DNA of 64,000 nt from Azospira restricta (GTDB lineage: Bacteria; Pseudomonadota; Gammaproteobacteria; Burkholderiales; Rhodocyclaceae): assembly GCF_016858125.1 (NCBI RefSeq), contig NZ_CP064781.1:3109501-3173500 (forward strand). The letters run 5' to 3'. Every line of letters starts with the position of its first letter. Position 1 is the stretch's first letter. A program made the translations under genes and the position numbers. Of this stretch, positions 38,202 through 45,714 are shown piece after piece. The notes beneath the pieces were generated by a model. The model was not told the origin of the DNA, did no database searches, and was given only the letters and a program-made list of their open reading frames with translations.

Positions 38202-40334
38202 ATGCGGAAAAACTCGATGGCGCGGACCAGCGTCCGCCGCTGCGCAACGCAGCTGCTGCCGCGGCTGGCGGCGCTCGCCGCGCTGCTGCTGGCGCTGCCG
38301 GCCGCCGCCGGCGTGCTGACGCAGGCCGATCTGCGCGCCTTCTTCCCCGACGCGATCCGCATCGAGGCGAAGGAGGAGGCGCTGCCGGTGTGGCCGATCG
38401 TCAAGCTCGACGGGCCGACCGAGAAGGTGATGGCTTACGCCTTCGAGTCGATCGACCTGGCGCCGATCCCCGGTTTCGCCGGCAGCCCGTTCAACCTGCT
38501 GATCGCGATCGACCGCGACGGCCACTTCATCGATCTGCGCGTGCTGTCGCAGCACGAGCCGGTGTTCGTCGACGGGCTCGGCGTCGAGCCGCTGCTGCGC
38601 TTCGTCGAGCAGTACAAGGGGCGCCGCCTGCAGCAGCCGATCCGCATCGCGCACGGCGCGCGGCGCGCCGGCAGCGACGAGCTCGACGGCATCACCAAGG
38701 CCACCGCGTCGGTGCGCATCCTGAACGAATCGGTGCTCGCCGCGGCGCTGCAGGTGGCGCGCGCCAGGCTCGGCTTCGCGCCGGCGGGCGCTGCGCGCGA
38801 GGCGGCGCGGGTGCGCGACGGCGTGTTCGAGCCGCTCGATTGGCCGGTGCTGGTCGCGCGCGGCGACGTCGCGCATCTCGCGGCGAGCAACGCCGAGGTC
38901 GAGCGGCTGTTCGCCGGCAGCGCGGTCGAGGGCGCCGACGCGGCGGCGCTGGCGCGGCCGGACGACGCCGCCAGCGAGCTGTGGCTGGCCTACCTGAACG
39001 TGCCGACGGTCGGCCGCAACCTGCTCGGCGAGGCGCGCTGGCGGCAGCTGATGGCGCGCCTCGAACCGGGGCAGCACGCGCTGCTGGTCGCCTCGGCAGG
39101 CCGCCTCGGCTTCATCGGCGACGATTTCGTCCGCGGCGGCGTGCCGGAGCGGCTGGCGCTGCGCCAGAACGGGCTGCCGATCGAGCTGCGCGACCTGGAC
39201 GTCGATCTGGCCGTCGCCGGCGCGCCGGCCTTCGCCGAACTCGCCGCCTTCCGCGTCGCCGCGCAGGCCGGCTTCGACCCGGCGCGGCCGTGGCAGCTGG
39301 CGCTGCGCGTCGAGCGGCAGAAGGGCATCGTCTGGCCGGAGCGCGTCGCGCGCGAGCTGGTCGTCGAGCAGCGCCTGCCCGAGCGCTTCTTCGACATCCC
39401 CGAGAGCGCCGAGACGCGCGCCTGGAAGGCGGTGTGGCAGAACCGCGCGGCCGACCTCGCCGCGCTCGGCGCACTGTTCGCGCTGCTCGCCGCGGCGCTC
39501 TTCGCGCAGCGCCGGCTGGTGGCGCGGCCGCAGCGGCTCGCCGCGTTCCGCTGGGCGGTGCTGGCGGCGACGCTCGGCTTCGTCGGCTGGCACGCGCAGG
39601 GGCAGCTCTCGATCGTCAACCTCTCCGGCCCGCTGACCGCGCTGGTGCAGGGGCGCGACCTCGGCTTCGTGCTCTACGACCCGGTGACGCTGGCGGTCGC
39701 CGGTTTCACCGTGCTGACGCTGCTGGTCTGGGGGCGCGGCACCTTCTGCGGCTGGCTGTGCCCGTTCGGCGCGCTGCAGGAGTTCGTCGGCAAGGCGGCG
39801 CAGGCCTTGCGCGTGCCGCAGTGGAAGGTGCCGGCGCGGCTCGACCGCGCGCTCGGCCGCATCAAGTACGCGCTGCTCGTGGCGATCCTCGCCGCCGCGG
39901 CGTTCGCGCCGGCGCTCGCCGACCGCCTGGTCGAGGCCGAGCCGTTCAAGACGGCGATCACGCTCGGCTTCGACCGCGCCGGCCCGGCGCTGTGGTACGC
40001 GCTGGCGACGCTGGCGCTCGGCGCCTTCGCCTACAAGGGCTATTGCCGGTGGATCTGCCCGCTCGGCGCGGCGCTCGCCGTGCTCGCCCGCACGCGGCGC
40101 TGGCAATGGCTGCCGCGTCGCGCCGAATGCGGCCAGCCCTGCCAGCGCTGCCGGCACGCCTGCGCCTACAACGCGATCGAGGAGAGCGGCGCGATCCGCT
40201 ACGCCGACTGCTTCCAGTGCCTCGACTGCGTCGCCATCCACGACGACCGCCAGCGCTGCGTGCCGCTGATCCTGATGGACCGGCACGGACATCCGGTGCC
40301 GCTGCACGGGCGGCGCGTGCGCAGGGAGGCTTGA
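38202..40334 (+). CDS. NosR/NirI-like flavo-iron-sulfur membrane protein
   Basis: A 710-residue membrane protein with a signal segment (about 15-37, ending LLALPAAAG) and a periplasmic FMN-binding-like region (DGITKATASVRILNESV, the site where NosR carries covalent FMN on Thr). Several transmembrane helices follow (about 405-600). Two polyferredoxin-type CxxxCP motifs are visible (FCGWLCPFGALQE near 514, CRWICPLGAALA near 616), and C-terminal cysteines for [4Fe-4S] clusters (CGQPCQRCRHAC near 643, CFQCLDC near 670). NosR supplies electrons for nitrous oxide reductase maturation. No nos or nir genes are in the window, so its partner is unknown. It might be part of a separate redox pathway. Confidence 0.85.
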   Translation: MRKNSMARTSVRRCATQLLPRLAALAALLLALPAAAGVLTQADLRAFFPDAIRIEAKEEALPVWPIVKLDGPTEKVMAYAFESIDLAPIPGFAGSPFNLLIAIDRDGHFIDLRVLSQHEPVFVDGLGVEPLLRFVEQYKGRRLQQPIRIAHGARRAGSDELDGITKATASVRILNESVLAAALQVARARLGFAPAGAAREAARVRDGVFEPLDWPVLVARGDVAHLAASNAEVERLFAGSAVEGADAAALARPDDAASELWLAYLNVPTVGRNLLGEARWRQLMARLEPGQHALLVASAGRLGFIGDDFVRGGVPERLALRQNGLPIELRDLDVDLAVAGAPAFAELAAFRVAAQAGFDPARPWQLALRVERQKGIVWPERVARELVVEQRLPERFFDIPESAETRAWKAVWQNRAADLAALGALFALLAAALFAQRRLVARPQRLAAFRWAVLAATLGFVGWHAQGQLSIVNLSGPLTALVQGRDLGFVLYDPVTLAVAGFTVLTLLVWGRGTFCGWLCPFGALQEFVGKAAQALRVPQWKVPARLDRALGRIKYALLVAILAAAAFAPALADRLVEAEPFKTAITLGFDRAGPALWYALATLALGAFAYKGYCRWICPLGAALAVLARTRRWQWLPRRAECGQPCQRCRHACAYNAIEESGAIRYADCFQCLDCVAIHDDRQRCVPLILMDRHGHPVPLHGRRVRREA

Positions 40335-40527
40335 GCGATCGGCGGCGCAGCCTTTATTGGCGTCGCGGCCGCCCACGTCGGACCGCGCCGGACTCCGGAG
40401 CGGTCCCGCCTCCACGCAAGCCTTTCGCCGCGACGACGAATTTCCGCGGGAATTGAATGGCCGCCGCCGCTATAGTGTCGAAAGCAAGCGCCGCCCCCGG
40501 GCCACCTGCCAATCGGAGGAAAACGCC

Positions 40528-41442
40528 ATGAAGCCAGGCAAGCCGCAACGCCCCCCGCCACCGCCCATCGAACGCATCGCCGCGCGCAGCGCCGAGATCG
40601 GTGGCAGCATTCCCGTCCGGCGCGTGCTGCCGGTGCGCGGCCGGCGCACCATCGGCGCCTGGTGCTTCCTCGACCACGCCGGCCCGGCGAGCTTCGCGCC
40701 GGGCGCCGGCATGCGCGTCGGCGCGCATCCGCACACCGGGCTGCAGACCTTCACCTGGCTGATCGAGGGCGAGGTGCTGCACCGCGACAGCCTGGGCAAC
40801 GAGCAGCTGATCCGCCCCGGCCAGGTGAACCTGATGACCGCCGGCCGCGGCGTCGTCCATACCGAGGAGTCGCTGCCCGGCGAGCGCCGCCTGCACGCGG
40901 CGCAGCTGTGGATCGCGCTGCCGCCCGAGGTCGCCGGCTGCGCGCCGGCCTTCGAGCACCATCCGGCGCTGCCGCAGTGGCGAATCGGCGGCTGCCGGGC
41001 GACGCTGCTCGCCGGCAGCTTCGGCGGCCAGGTGGCGCCGACGCGGCTGCACTCGCCGCTGGTCGGCCTCGACCTGATGAGTCCGGAAAACGCGGCGATC
41101 GGGCTGCCGCTCGACCCCAGCTTCGAGTACGGCATCCTGCCGCTCACCGGCGAGGTGCACCTCGGCGGCGAACGCATCGCTGCCGACGAGCTGGCCTACC
41201 TCGGCAGCGGCCGCAACGCGCTGGCGCTCGACCTCGCCCCCGGCACCCGCCTGCTGCTGATCGGCGGCGAGCCGCGGCGCGAGGAGATCGTGATCTGGTG
41301 GAACTTCGTCGGCGGCAGCAAGGAGGATGTCGCACAGGCGCAGCGCGACTGGGAAAGCGGCTACGGCGAACGCTTCGGCCGCGTCGCCGGCTACGACGGC
41401 GAGCCGCTGAAGGCGCCGCCGCTGCCGTGGGTCGGCCGCTGA
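40528..41442 (+). CDS. Pirin-family protein
   Basis: A 304-residue bicupin. The N-terminal metal-binding residues are visible in VGAHPHTGLQTFTWLIEGEV with HRDSLGNEQLIRPGQVNLM, followed by GVVHTEESLPG. The C-terminal cupin ends with EPRREEIVIWWNFVGGSKED, a pirin signature. Pirins bind Fe and act as regulators or quercetinase-like dioxygenases. The start at 40528 has GGAGGA 7 bp upstream. It begins a tight operon with the DUF2384 gene 5 bp downstream and the YceI gene. Confidence 0.92.
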   Translation: MKPGKPQRPPPPPIERIAARSAEIGGSIPVRRVLPVRGRRTIGAWCFLDHAGPASFAPGAGMRVGAHPHTGLQTFTWLIEGEVLHRDSLGNEQLIRPGQVNLMTAGRGVVHTEESLPGERRLHAAQLWIALPPEVAGCAPAFEHHPALPQWRIGGCRATLLAGSFGGQVAPTRLHSPLVGLDLMSPENAAIGLPLDPSFEYGILPLTGEVHLGGERIAADELAYLGSGRNALALDLAPGTRLLLIGGEPRREEIVIWWNFVGGSKEDVAQAQRDWESGYGERFGRVAGYDGEPLKAPPLPWVGR

Positions 41443-41447
41443 CCGGC

Positions 41448-41702
41448 ATGCCGCGGACGATCCCGATCGTGCCGCGCGCCGGCGGTCCGGCGGCCGCCGA
41501 CGACGCGCAGGAAGCGGCGCTGCTCGAACTGGCGATCGCCGCCTTCGGCAACCGCGAGCGCGCGCTGCGCTGGCTGCGCCGACCGCGGCGCGACTTCGGC
41601 GGACTGGCGCCGCTGGAGATGCTCGATACGCCGGCCGGCGCGCGCCAGGTCGCGGCGCTGCTGCGCGGGCTGGCCGCGGCGCGCGGCGAAGACGAGGCCT
41701 GA
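41448..41702 (+). CDS. Orphan DUF2384 (MbcA/ParS antitoxin-like) protein
   Basis: An 84-residue protein made up almost entirely of the antitoxin C-terminal domain: LAIAAFGNRERALRWLRRPR, then FGGLAPLEMLDTPAGARQVA. This domain normally follows an Xre-type DNA-binding region and pairs with a RES-domain toxin that degrades NAD. Here neither the DNA-binding part nor a RES toxin is present; the gene is packed between pirin and a YceI lipoprotein with 5- and 2-bp gaps. It may have a different function from antitoxins. Confidence 0.85.
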   Translation: MPRTIPIVPRAGGPAAADDAQEAALLELAIAAFGNRERALRWLRRPRRDFGGLAPLEMLDTPAGARQVAALLRGLAAARGEDEA

Positions 41703-41704
41703 GG

Positions 41705-42430
41705 ATGGCGGCCGGCCGGGCGAGTCGCCCTGCCCGACGCTGGCTGCTGGCGCTCGCCGTCGCCGTGCTCGCCGCGTGCGCGCCGGGCGTACCGCCGGAG
41801 GAGGCCGCGCTCGCGCCGCCCGCCGAACCGCCGGCCGGCTTTCCGGCAGCCGACTACCGCCGCGCGGCGGCAGCCGGGCACCGGGTGCTGCAGGTCGATC
41901 CGGCGCAGTCGCGGATCGTCGTCGAGGTGCGCCGCGACGGCCCGCTGGCCCGCCTCGGCCACGACCACGTCGTCGCCAGCCACGACCTGCGCGGCCAGGT
42001 CGACCTCGACGCCGGCCGCGCCGACCTCTACCTGGCGCTGGCGCGGCTGGTCGTCGACGACCCGGCGCAGCGCGCCGCCGCCGGTTTCGCCGAGCCGCCC
42101 GACGAGCGGGCGATCGCCGGCACCCGGCGCAACATGCTGACGCGCGTGCTCGACGCCGGCCGCTTCCCCTTCGCCACCATCGCCGTCCGCCGCGACGCGC
42201 CGGACGCGCCGACCGTGCGCGCGGCGATCACGGTGCACGGCGCAACGCGCGAATTCGACGTGCCGGTGAGCAGCGAAACGCTGGCCGACGGCATCGCCGT
42301 CGCCGGCCGGATCGACTTCCGCCAGAGCGACTTCGGCATCGTTCCGCTGACCGCGCTGAACGGCGCGCTGCGCGTCGCCGACCGCCTCGACCTGCACTTC
42401 CGCATCGTCGCCCGCCGGCGCGATGCCTAG
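41705..42430 (+). CDS. YceI-family lipoprotein
   Basis: A 241-residue predicted outer-membrane or periplasmic lipoprotein: signal peptide with lipobox LAAC at Cys25, Pro-rich linker (PPEEAALAPPAEPPAGFPAA), then a YceI lipocalin-like barrel. Barrel landmarks are LQVDPAQSRIVVEVRRDGPL, RLGHDHVVASHDLRGQVDLD, and FRQSDFGIVPL near the end. YceI proteins bind isoprenoid quinones or amphiphiles. The conserved HDH in the first barrel strands is present. It is last in the pirin operon and ends just before the nrd regulatory region. Confidence 0.85.
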   Translation: MAAGRASRPARRWLLALAVAVLAACAPGVPPEEAALAPPAEPPAGFPAADYRRAAAAGHRVLQVDPAQSRIVVEVRRDGPLARLGHDHVVASHDLRGQVDLDAGRADLYLALARLVVDDPAQRAAAGFAEPPDERAIAGTRRNMLTRVLDAGRFPFATIAVRRDAPDAPTVRAAITVHGATREFDVPVSSETLADGIAVAGRIDFRQSDFGIVPLTALNGALRVADRLDLHFRIVARRRDA

Positions 42431-42447
42431 CCGGCGGCGGGCGGCAT

Positions 42448-42494
42448 GCACTGCATCTAGTGCTTTTCCACCGCCAACCTACTACCGCTAGTGT
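42448..42494 (+). promoter_or_regulatory. Pair of NrdR boxes
   Basis: Two 16-bp boxes, GCACTGCATCTAGTGC (42448-42463) and CTACTACCGCTAGTGT (42479-42494), each match the NrdR consensus ACACTATATATAGTGT at 11 positions. Their starts are 31 bp apart, three helical turns, the usual arrangement for NrdR pairs. They lie directly upstream of the nrdA promoter. Confidence 0.7.
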
Positions 42495-42501
42495 TCCGGT
42501 A

Positions 42502-42531
42502 TTGACCCCGCCCGCGCCGCTGGCTTACACT
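42502..42531 (+). promoter_or_regulatory. Promoter of the nrd operon
   Basis: TTGACC (42502-42507) and TACACT (42526-42531) with an 18-bp spacer. Transcription would start near 42538, immediately before the cobalamin riboswitch and just after the NrdR boxes. Confidence 0.6.
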
Positions 42532-42540
42532 CGGCGGCGT

Positions 42541-42735
42541 TGATGGTTCCCCGCCCGGGGATTAAAAGGGAATCCGGTGCCGGCTCCGCGTTCGCGCGGA
42601 ACCGAATTCCGGGGCTGCCCCCGCAACTGTCATCGGCGAGTGCCTCGCCACGTAGTTTTCACCCATGGCCACTGGATGCGTTCCGGGAAGGCGGGCGAGG
42701 CGCGTTGAACCGAGAGCCAGGAGACCTGCCGCGAC
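42541..42735 (+). promoter_or_regulatory. Cobalamin (B12) riboswitch
   Basis: The leader shows the riboswitch core in order: a start TGATGGTTCC, AAAAGGGAATCCGGTGC, GGGGCTGCCCCCGCAACTGT, GGCCACTGG, GGGAAGGCG and the B12 box GAGCCAGGAGACCTGCC (ending 42730). It would switch off the nrd operon when adenosylcobalamin is plentiful. The gene-free stretch 42431-42924 is filled by the NrdR boxes, promoter, this riboswitch and a further leader in which CGGGGCGGGGTGCCCCTG (from 42752) may form the expression-platform hairpin. Confidence 0.95.
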
Positions 42736-42924
42736 CAACCTTCTTTCATTCACGGGGCGGGGTGCCCCTGACGAGAGGTGTGTGCGTGCCGATCCTGCCC
42801 TTGCCGCGTTGTGCCGATCCGCTCCCGGGCTTGCGCCCATCGGGCCGGCGCCGCGTCGCCTGCGGCCCGGACCGCCCATTTCCGGCATTCCCCGCGTGCT
42901 TCGCCCCCACCACGGAGAGCCGCC

Positions 42925-45714
42925 TTGCCTTCCCCTGCCTTCGCCCATGTTCTGCCCCTGCCCGCCGGCCACGACAGCGCGCTCGCCGCGCTGCAGGTGA
43001 TCCGCCGCAACGGCGCCGTCGTTCCCTTTGACGCCGACAAGATCGCCGTCGCGCTGGCCAAGGCCTTCCTCGCCGTCGAGGGCAGCCAGAGCGCCGCGTC
43101 GTCGCGCGTCCGCGAGATCGTCGCGCGGCTGACGCAGACCGTCGCCCGCTCGCTGAGGCGGCGCCTGCCCGACGGCGGCACGGTGCATATCGAGGACATC
43201 CAGGACCAGGCCGAGCTGGCGCTGATGCGCGCCGGCGAGCACGACGTGGCGCGCGCCTACGTGCTCTACCGCGAACGCCGCGCCGCCGAGCGCGCCGCGG
43301 CGGTGACCGCCGCCGACGAACTGGCGCCGCCGCTGCACGTGACCGACGGCGGCGAGCGCCGCCCGCTCGACCGCGCGGCGCTGCTCGCCGTCTGCGACGA
43401 CGCCTGCGCCGGGCTGGGCGGGGCGGTGGCGGCGACGGCGGTGCTCGACCTGGCGCTGAAGAACCTCTACGACGGCGTGCCGCGCGCCGACGTCGACCAG
43501 GCGCTGATCCTCGCCGCGCGCACGCTGATCGAGCGCGAGCCGGCCTACAACCAGGTCGCCGCCCGCCTGCTGCTGACCGCGCTGGCGCGCGAAACGCTCG
43601 GCCGCGCCGTGCGGAGCGACGAACTGGCGGCGGCGAACGCCGCATATTTCCCCGACTTCGTCGCCGCGGGCGTCGCCGCCGGCCTGCTCGACCCGCGCCT
43701 GGCCGGCTTCGACCTGGCGCGCCTGGCCGCCGCGCTGCAGCCGGAGCGCGACCTGCAGTTCGGCTACCTCGGCCTGCAGACGCTGTACGACCGCTACTTC
43801 CTGCACGTCGACGGGCGCCGCATCGAACTGCCGCAGCTCTTCTTCATGCGCGTGGCGATGGGGCTGGCCTTGAACGAGATCGACCGCGAGGCGCGCGCGA
43901 TCGAGTTCTACGACCTGATCTCCCGCTTCGACTTCATGTGCTCGACGCCGACGCTGTTCAACAGCGGCACGCTGCACCCGCAGCTCTCGTCGTGCTACCT
44001 GACGACGGTCGCCGACGACCTCGACGGCATCTACCAGGCGGTCAAGGAGAACGCGCTGCTGCAGAAGTACGCCGGCGGCCTCGGCAACGACTGGACACCG
44101 GTGCGCGCGCTGGGCAGCCGCATCCGCGGCACCAACGGCCAGAGCCAGGGCGTGATCCCCTTCCTCAAGGTGGTGAACGACACGGCGCTGGCGGTGAACC
44201 AGGGCGGCAAGCGCAAGGGCGCGGTGTGCGCCTACCTGGAGACCTGGCACCTCGACATCGAGGAGTTCCTCGACCTCAGGAAGAACACCGGCGACGAGCG
44301 CCGGCGCACGCACGACATGAACACCGCGCACTGGATTCCCGACCTGTTCATGCAGCGCGTGCGGCAGAACGGCGAGTGGACGCTGTTCTCGCCGTCCGAC
44401 GTGCCCGACCTGCACGACCGCTTCGGCGCCGACTTCGCCGCCGCCTACACCGCCTACGAGGCGCAGGCCGCCGCCGGCGCCATCCGCCTGCACAAGAAGG
44501 TGCCGGCGGTGCAGCTGTGGCGCAAGATGCTGACCATGCTGTTCGAGACCGGCCACCCCTGGCTGACCTTCAAGGATGCCTGCAACCTGCGCTCGCCGCA
44601 GCAGCACGCCGGCGTCGTGCATAGCTCGAACCTGTGCACCGAGATCACGCTCAACACCTCGGACTCGGAGACGGCGGTGTGCAACCTCGGCTCGGTCAAC
44701 CTCGTCGCCCACCTGAAGGACGGCGAGCTCGACCAGGACAAGCTGGCGCGCACGATCGCCACGGCATTGCGTATGCTCGACAACGTGATCGACCTCAACT
44801 ACTACGCGACGCCCAAAGCGCGCAACGCCAACCTGCGCCACCGCCCGGTCGGGCTCGGCATCATGGGCTTCGCCGACTGCCTCTACGAGCTGGGCATCGC
44901 CTACGCCTCGGACGCTGCCGTCGACTTCGCCGACCGCAGCATGGAGGCCGTCTGCTACCACGCCTACCGCGCCTCGACCGTGCTCGCCGAGGAGCGCGGC
45001 CGCTATTCGAGCTTCGCCGGCAGCCTGTGGGAGCGCGGCATCCTGCCGCTCGACTCGCTCGACCTGCTCGAAGCCGGCCGCGGCGGCGACGTCGAGGTCG
45101 ACCGCGGCGCGCGCCTCGACTGGGCGGGGCTGCGCGAGCGCATCGCCCGCCACGGCATGCGCAATTCGAACTGCGTGGCGATCGCGCCGACGGCGACGAT
45201 CTCCAACATCGTCGGCGTCTCGGCCAGCATCGAGCCGGCCTACCAGAACCTCTACGTCAAATCGAACCTGTCGGGCGAGTTCACCGTCGTCAACGCCGCG
45301 CTGGTGCGCGACCTGAAGGCGCTCGACCTGTGGGACGAGGTGATGGTCGCCGACCTCAAGTACTTCGACGGTTCGCTCTCGCGCATCGAGCGCGTTCCCG
45401 ACGAGCTCAAGGCGCGCTACGCTACCGCCTTCGAGATCGACCCGGTCTGGCTGATCGAGGCTGCCGCGCGCCGGCAGAAGTGGATCGACCAGGCGCAGTC
45501 GCTCAACCTGTACCTGGCGACGCCGTCGGGCCGCAAGCTCGACGAGATCTACCAGCTGGCCTGGCGGCGCGGGCTGAAGACCACCTACTACCTGCGCACG
45601 CTCGGCGCCAGCCAGGCCGAACAGGCCGGCGGCCGCGACGAGGCCGCGCCCGCGGCCGAGGAAGCGCCGCGCTTCTGCAGCATCGACAACCCCGAGTGCG
45701 AGGCATGCCAATGA
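42925..45714 (+). CDS. nrdA: Class I ribonucleoside-diphosphate reductase, alpha subunit
   Basis: Reduces ribonucleotides to deoxyribonucleotides using the radical of NrdB. It has an N-terminal ATP-cone (ALQVIRRNGAVVPFDADKIA) for dATP control. The catalytic barrel shows the redox Cys in STPTLFNSGTLHPQLSSCYL, the SSNLCTEITLN triad (Asn, Cys, Glu), the partner Cys in AVCNLGSVNLV, and C-terminal thioredoxin cysteines in PECEACQ. I set the start at a TTG (42925) with GGAG 7 bp upstream, because the protein then begins next to the ATP-cone. A GTG at 42778 would add about 49 residues of unconserved Arg/Pro-rich sequence and lie close to the riboswitch. Length is then 929 residues. It overlaps the next gene by 4 bp. 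Confidence 0.93.
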   Translation: MPSPAFAHVLPLPAGHDSALAALQVIRRNGAVVPFDADKIAVALAKAFLAVEGSQSAASSRVREIVARLTQTVARSLRRRLPDGGTVHIEDIQDQAELALMRAGEHDVARAYVLYRERRAAERAAAVTAADELAPPLHVTDGGERRPLDRAALLAVCDDACAGLGGAVAATAVLDLALKNLYDGVPRADVDQALILAARTLIEREPAYNQVAARLLLTALARETLGRAVRSDELAAANAAYFPDFVAAGVAAGLLDPRLAGFDLARLAAALQPERDLQFGYLGLQTLYDRYFLHVDGRRIELPQLFFMRVAMGLALNEIDREARAIEFYDLISRFDFMCSTPTLFNSGTLHPQLSSCYLTTVADDLDGIYQAVKENALLQKYAGGLGNDWTPVRALGSRIRGTNGQSQGVIPFLKVVNDTALAVNQGGKRKGAVCAYLETWHLDIEEFLDLRKNTGDERRRTHDMNTAHWIPDLFMQRVRQNGEWTLFSPSDVPDLHDRFGADFAAAYTAYEAQAAAGAIRLHKKVPAVQLWRKMLTMLFETGHPWLTFKDACNLRSPQQHAGVVHSSNLCTEITLNTSDSETAVCNLGSVNLVAHLKDGELDQDKLARTIATALRMLDNVIDLNYYATPKARNANLRHRPVGLGIMGFADCLYELGIAYASDAAVDFADRSMEAVCYHAYRASTVLAEERGRYSSFAGSLWERGILPLDSLDLLEAGRGGDVEVDRGARLDWAGLRERIARHGMRNSNCVAIAPTATISNIVGVSASIEPAYQNLYVKSNLSGEFTVVNAALVRDLKALDLWDEVMVADLKYFDGSLSRIERVPDELKARYATAFEIDPVWLIEAAARRQKWIDQAQSLNLYLATPSGRKLDEIYQLAWRRGLKTTYYLRTLGASQAEQAGGRDEAAPAAEEAPRFCSIDNPECEACQ

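Noticed and set aside
42778-42924. N-terminal extension of NrdA from a GTG next to the riboswitch
   Set aside because: The sequence is unconserved-looking and overlaps the probable expression platform; TTG at 42925 has a proper ribosome site.
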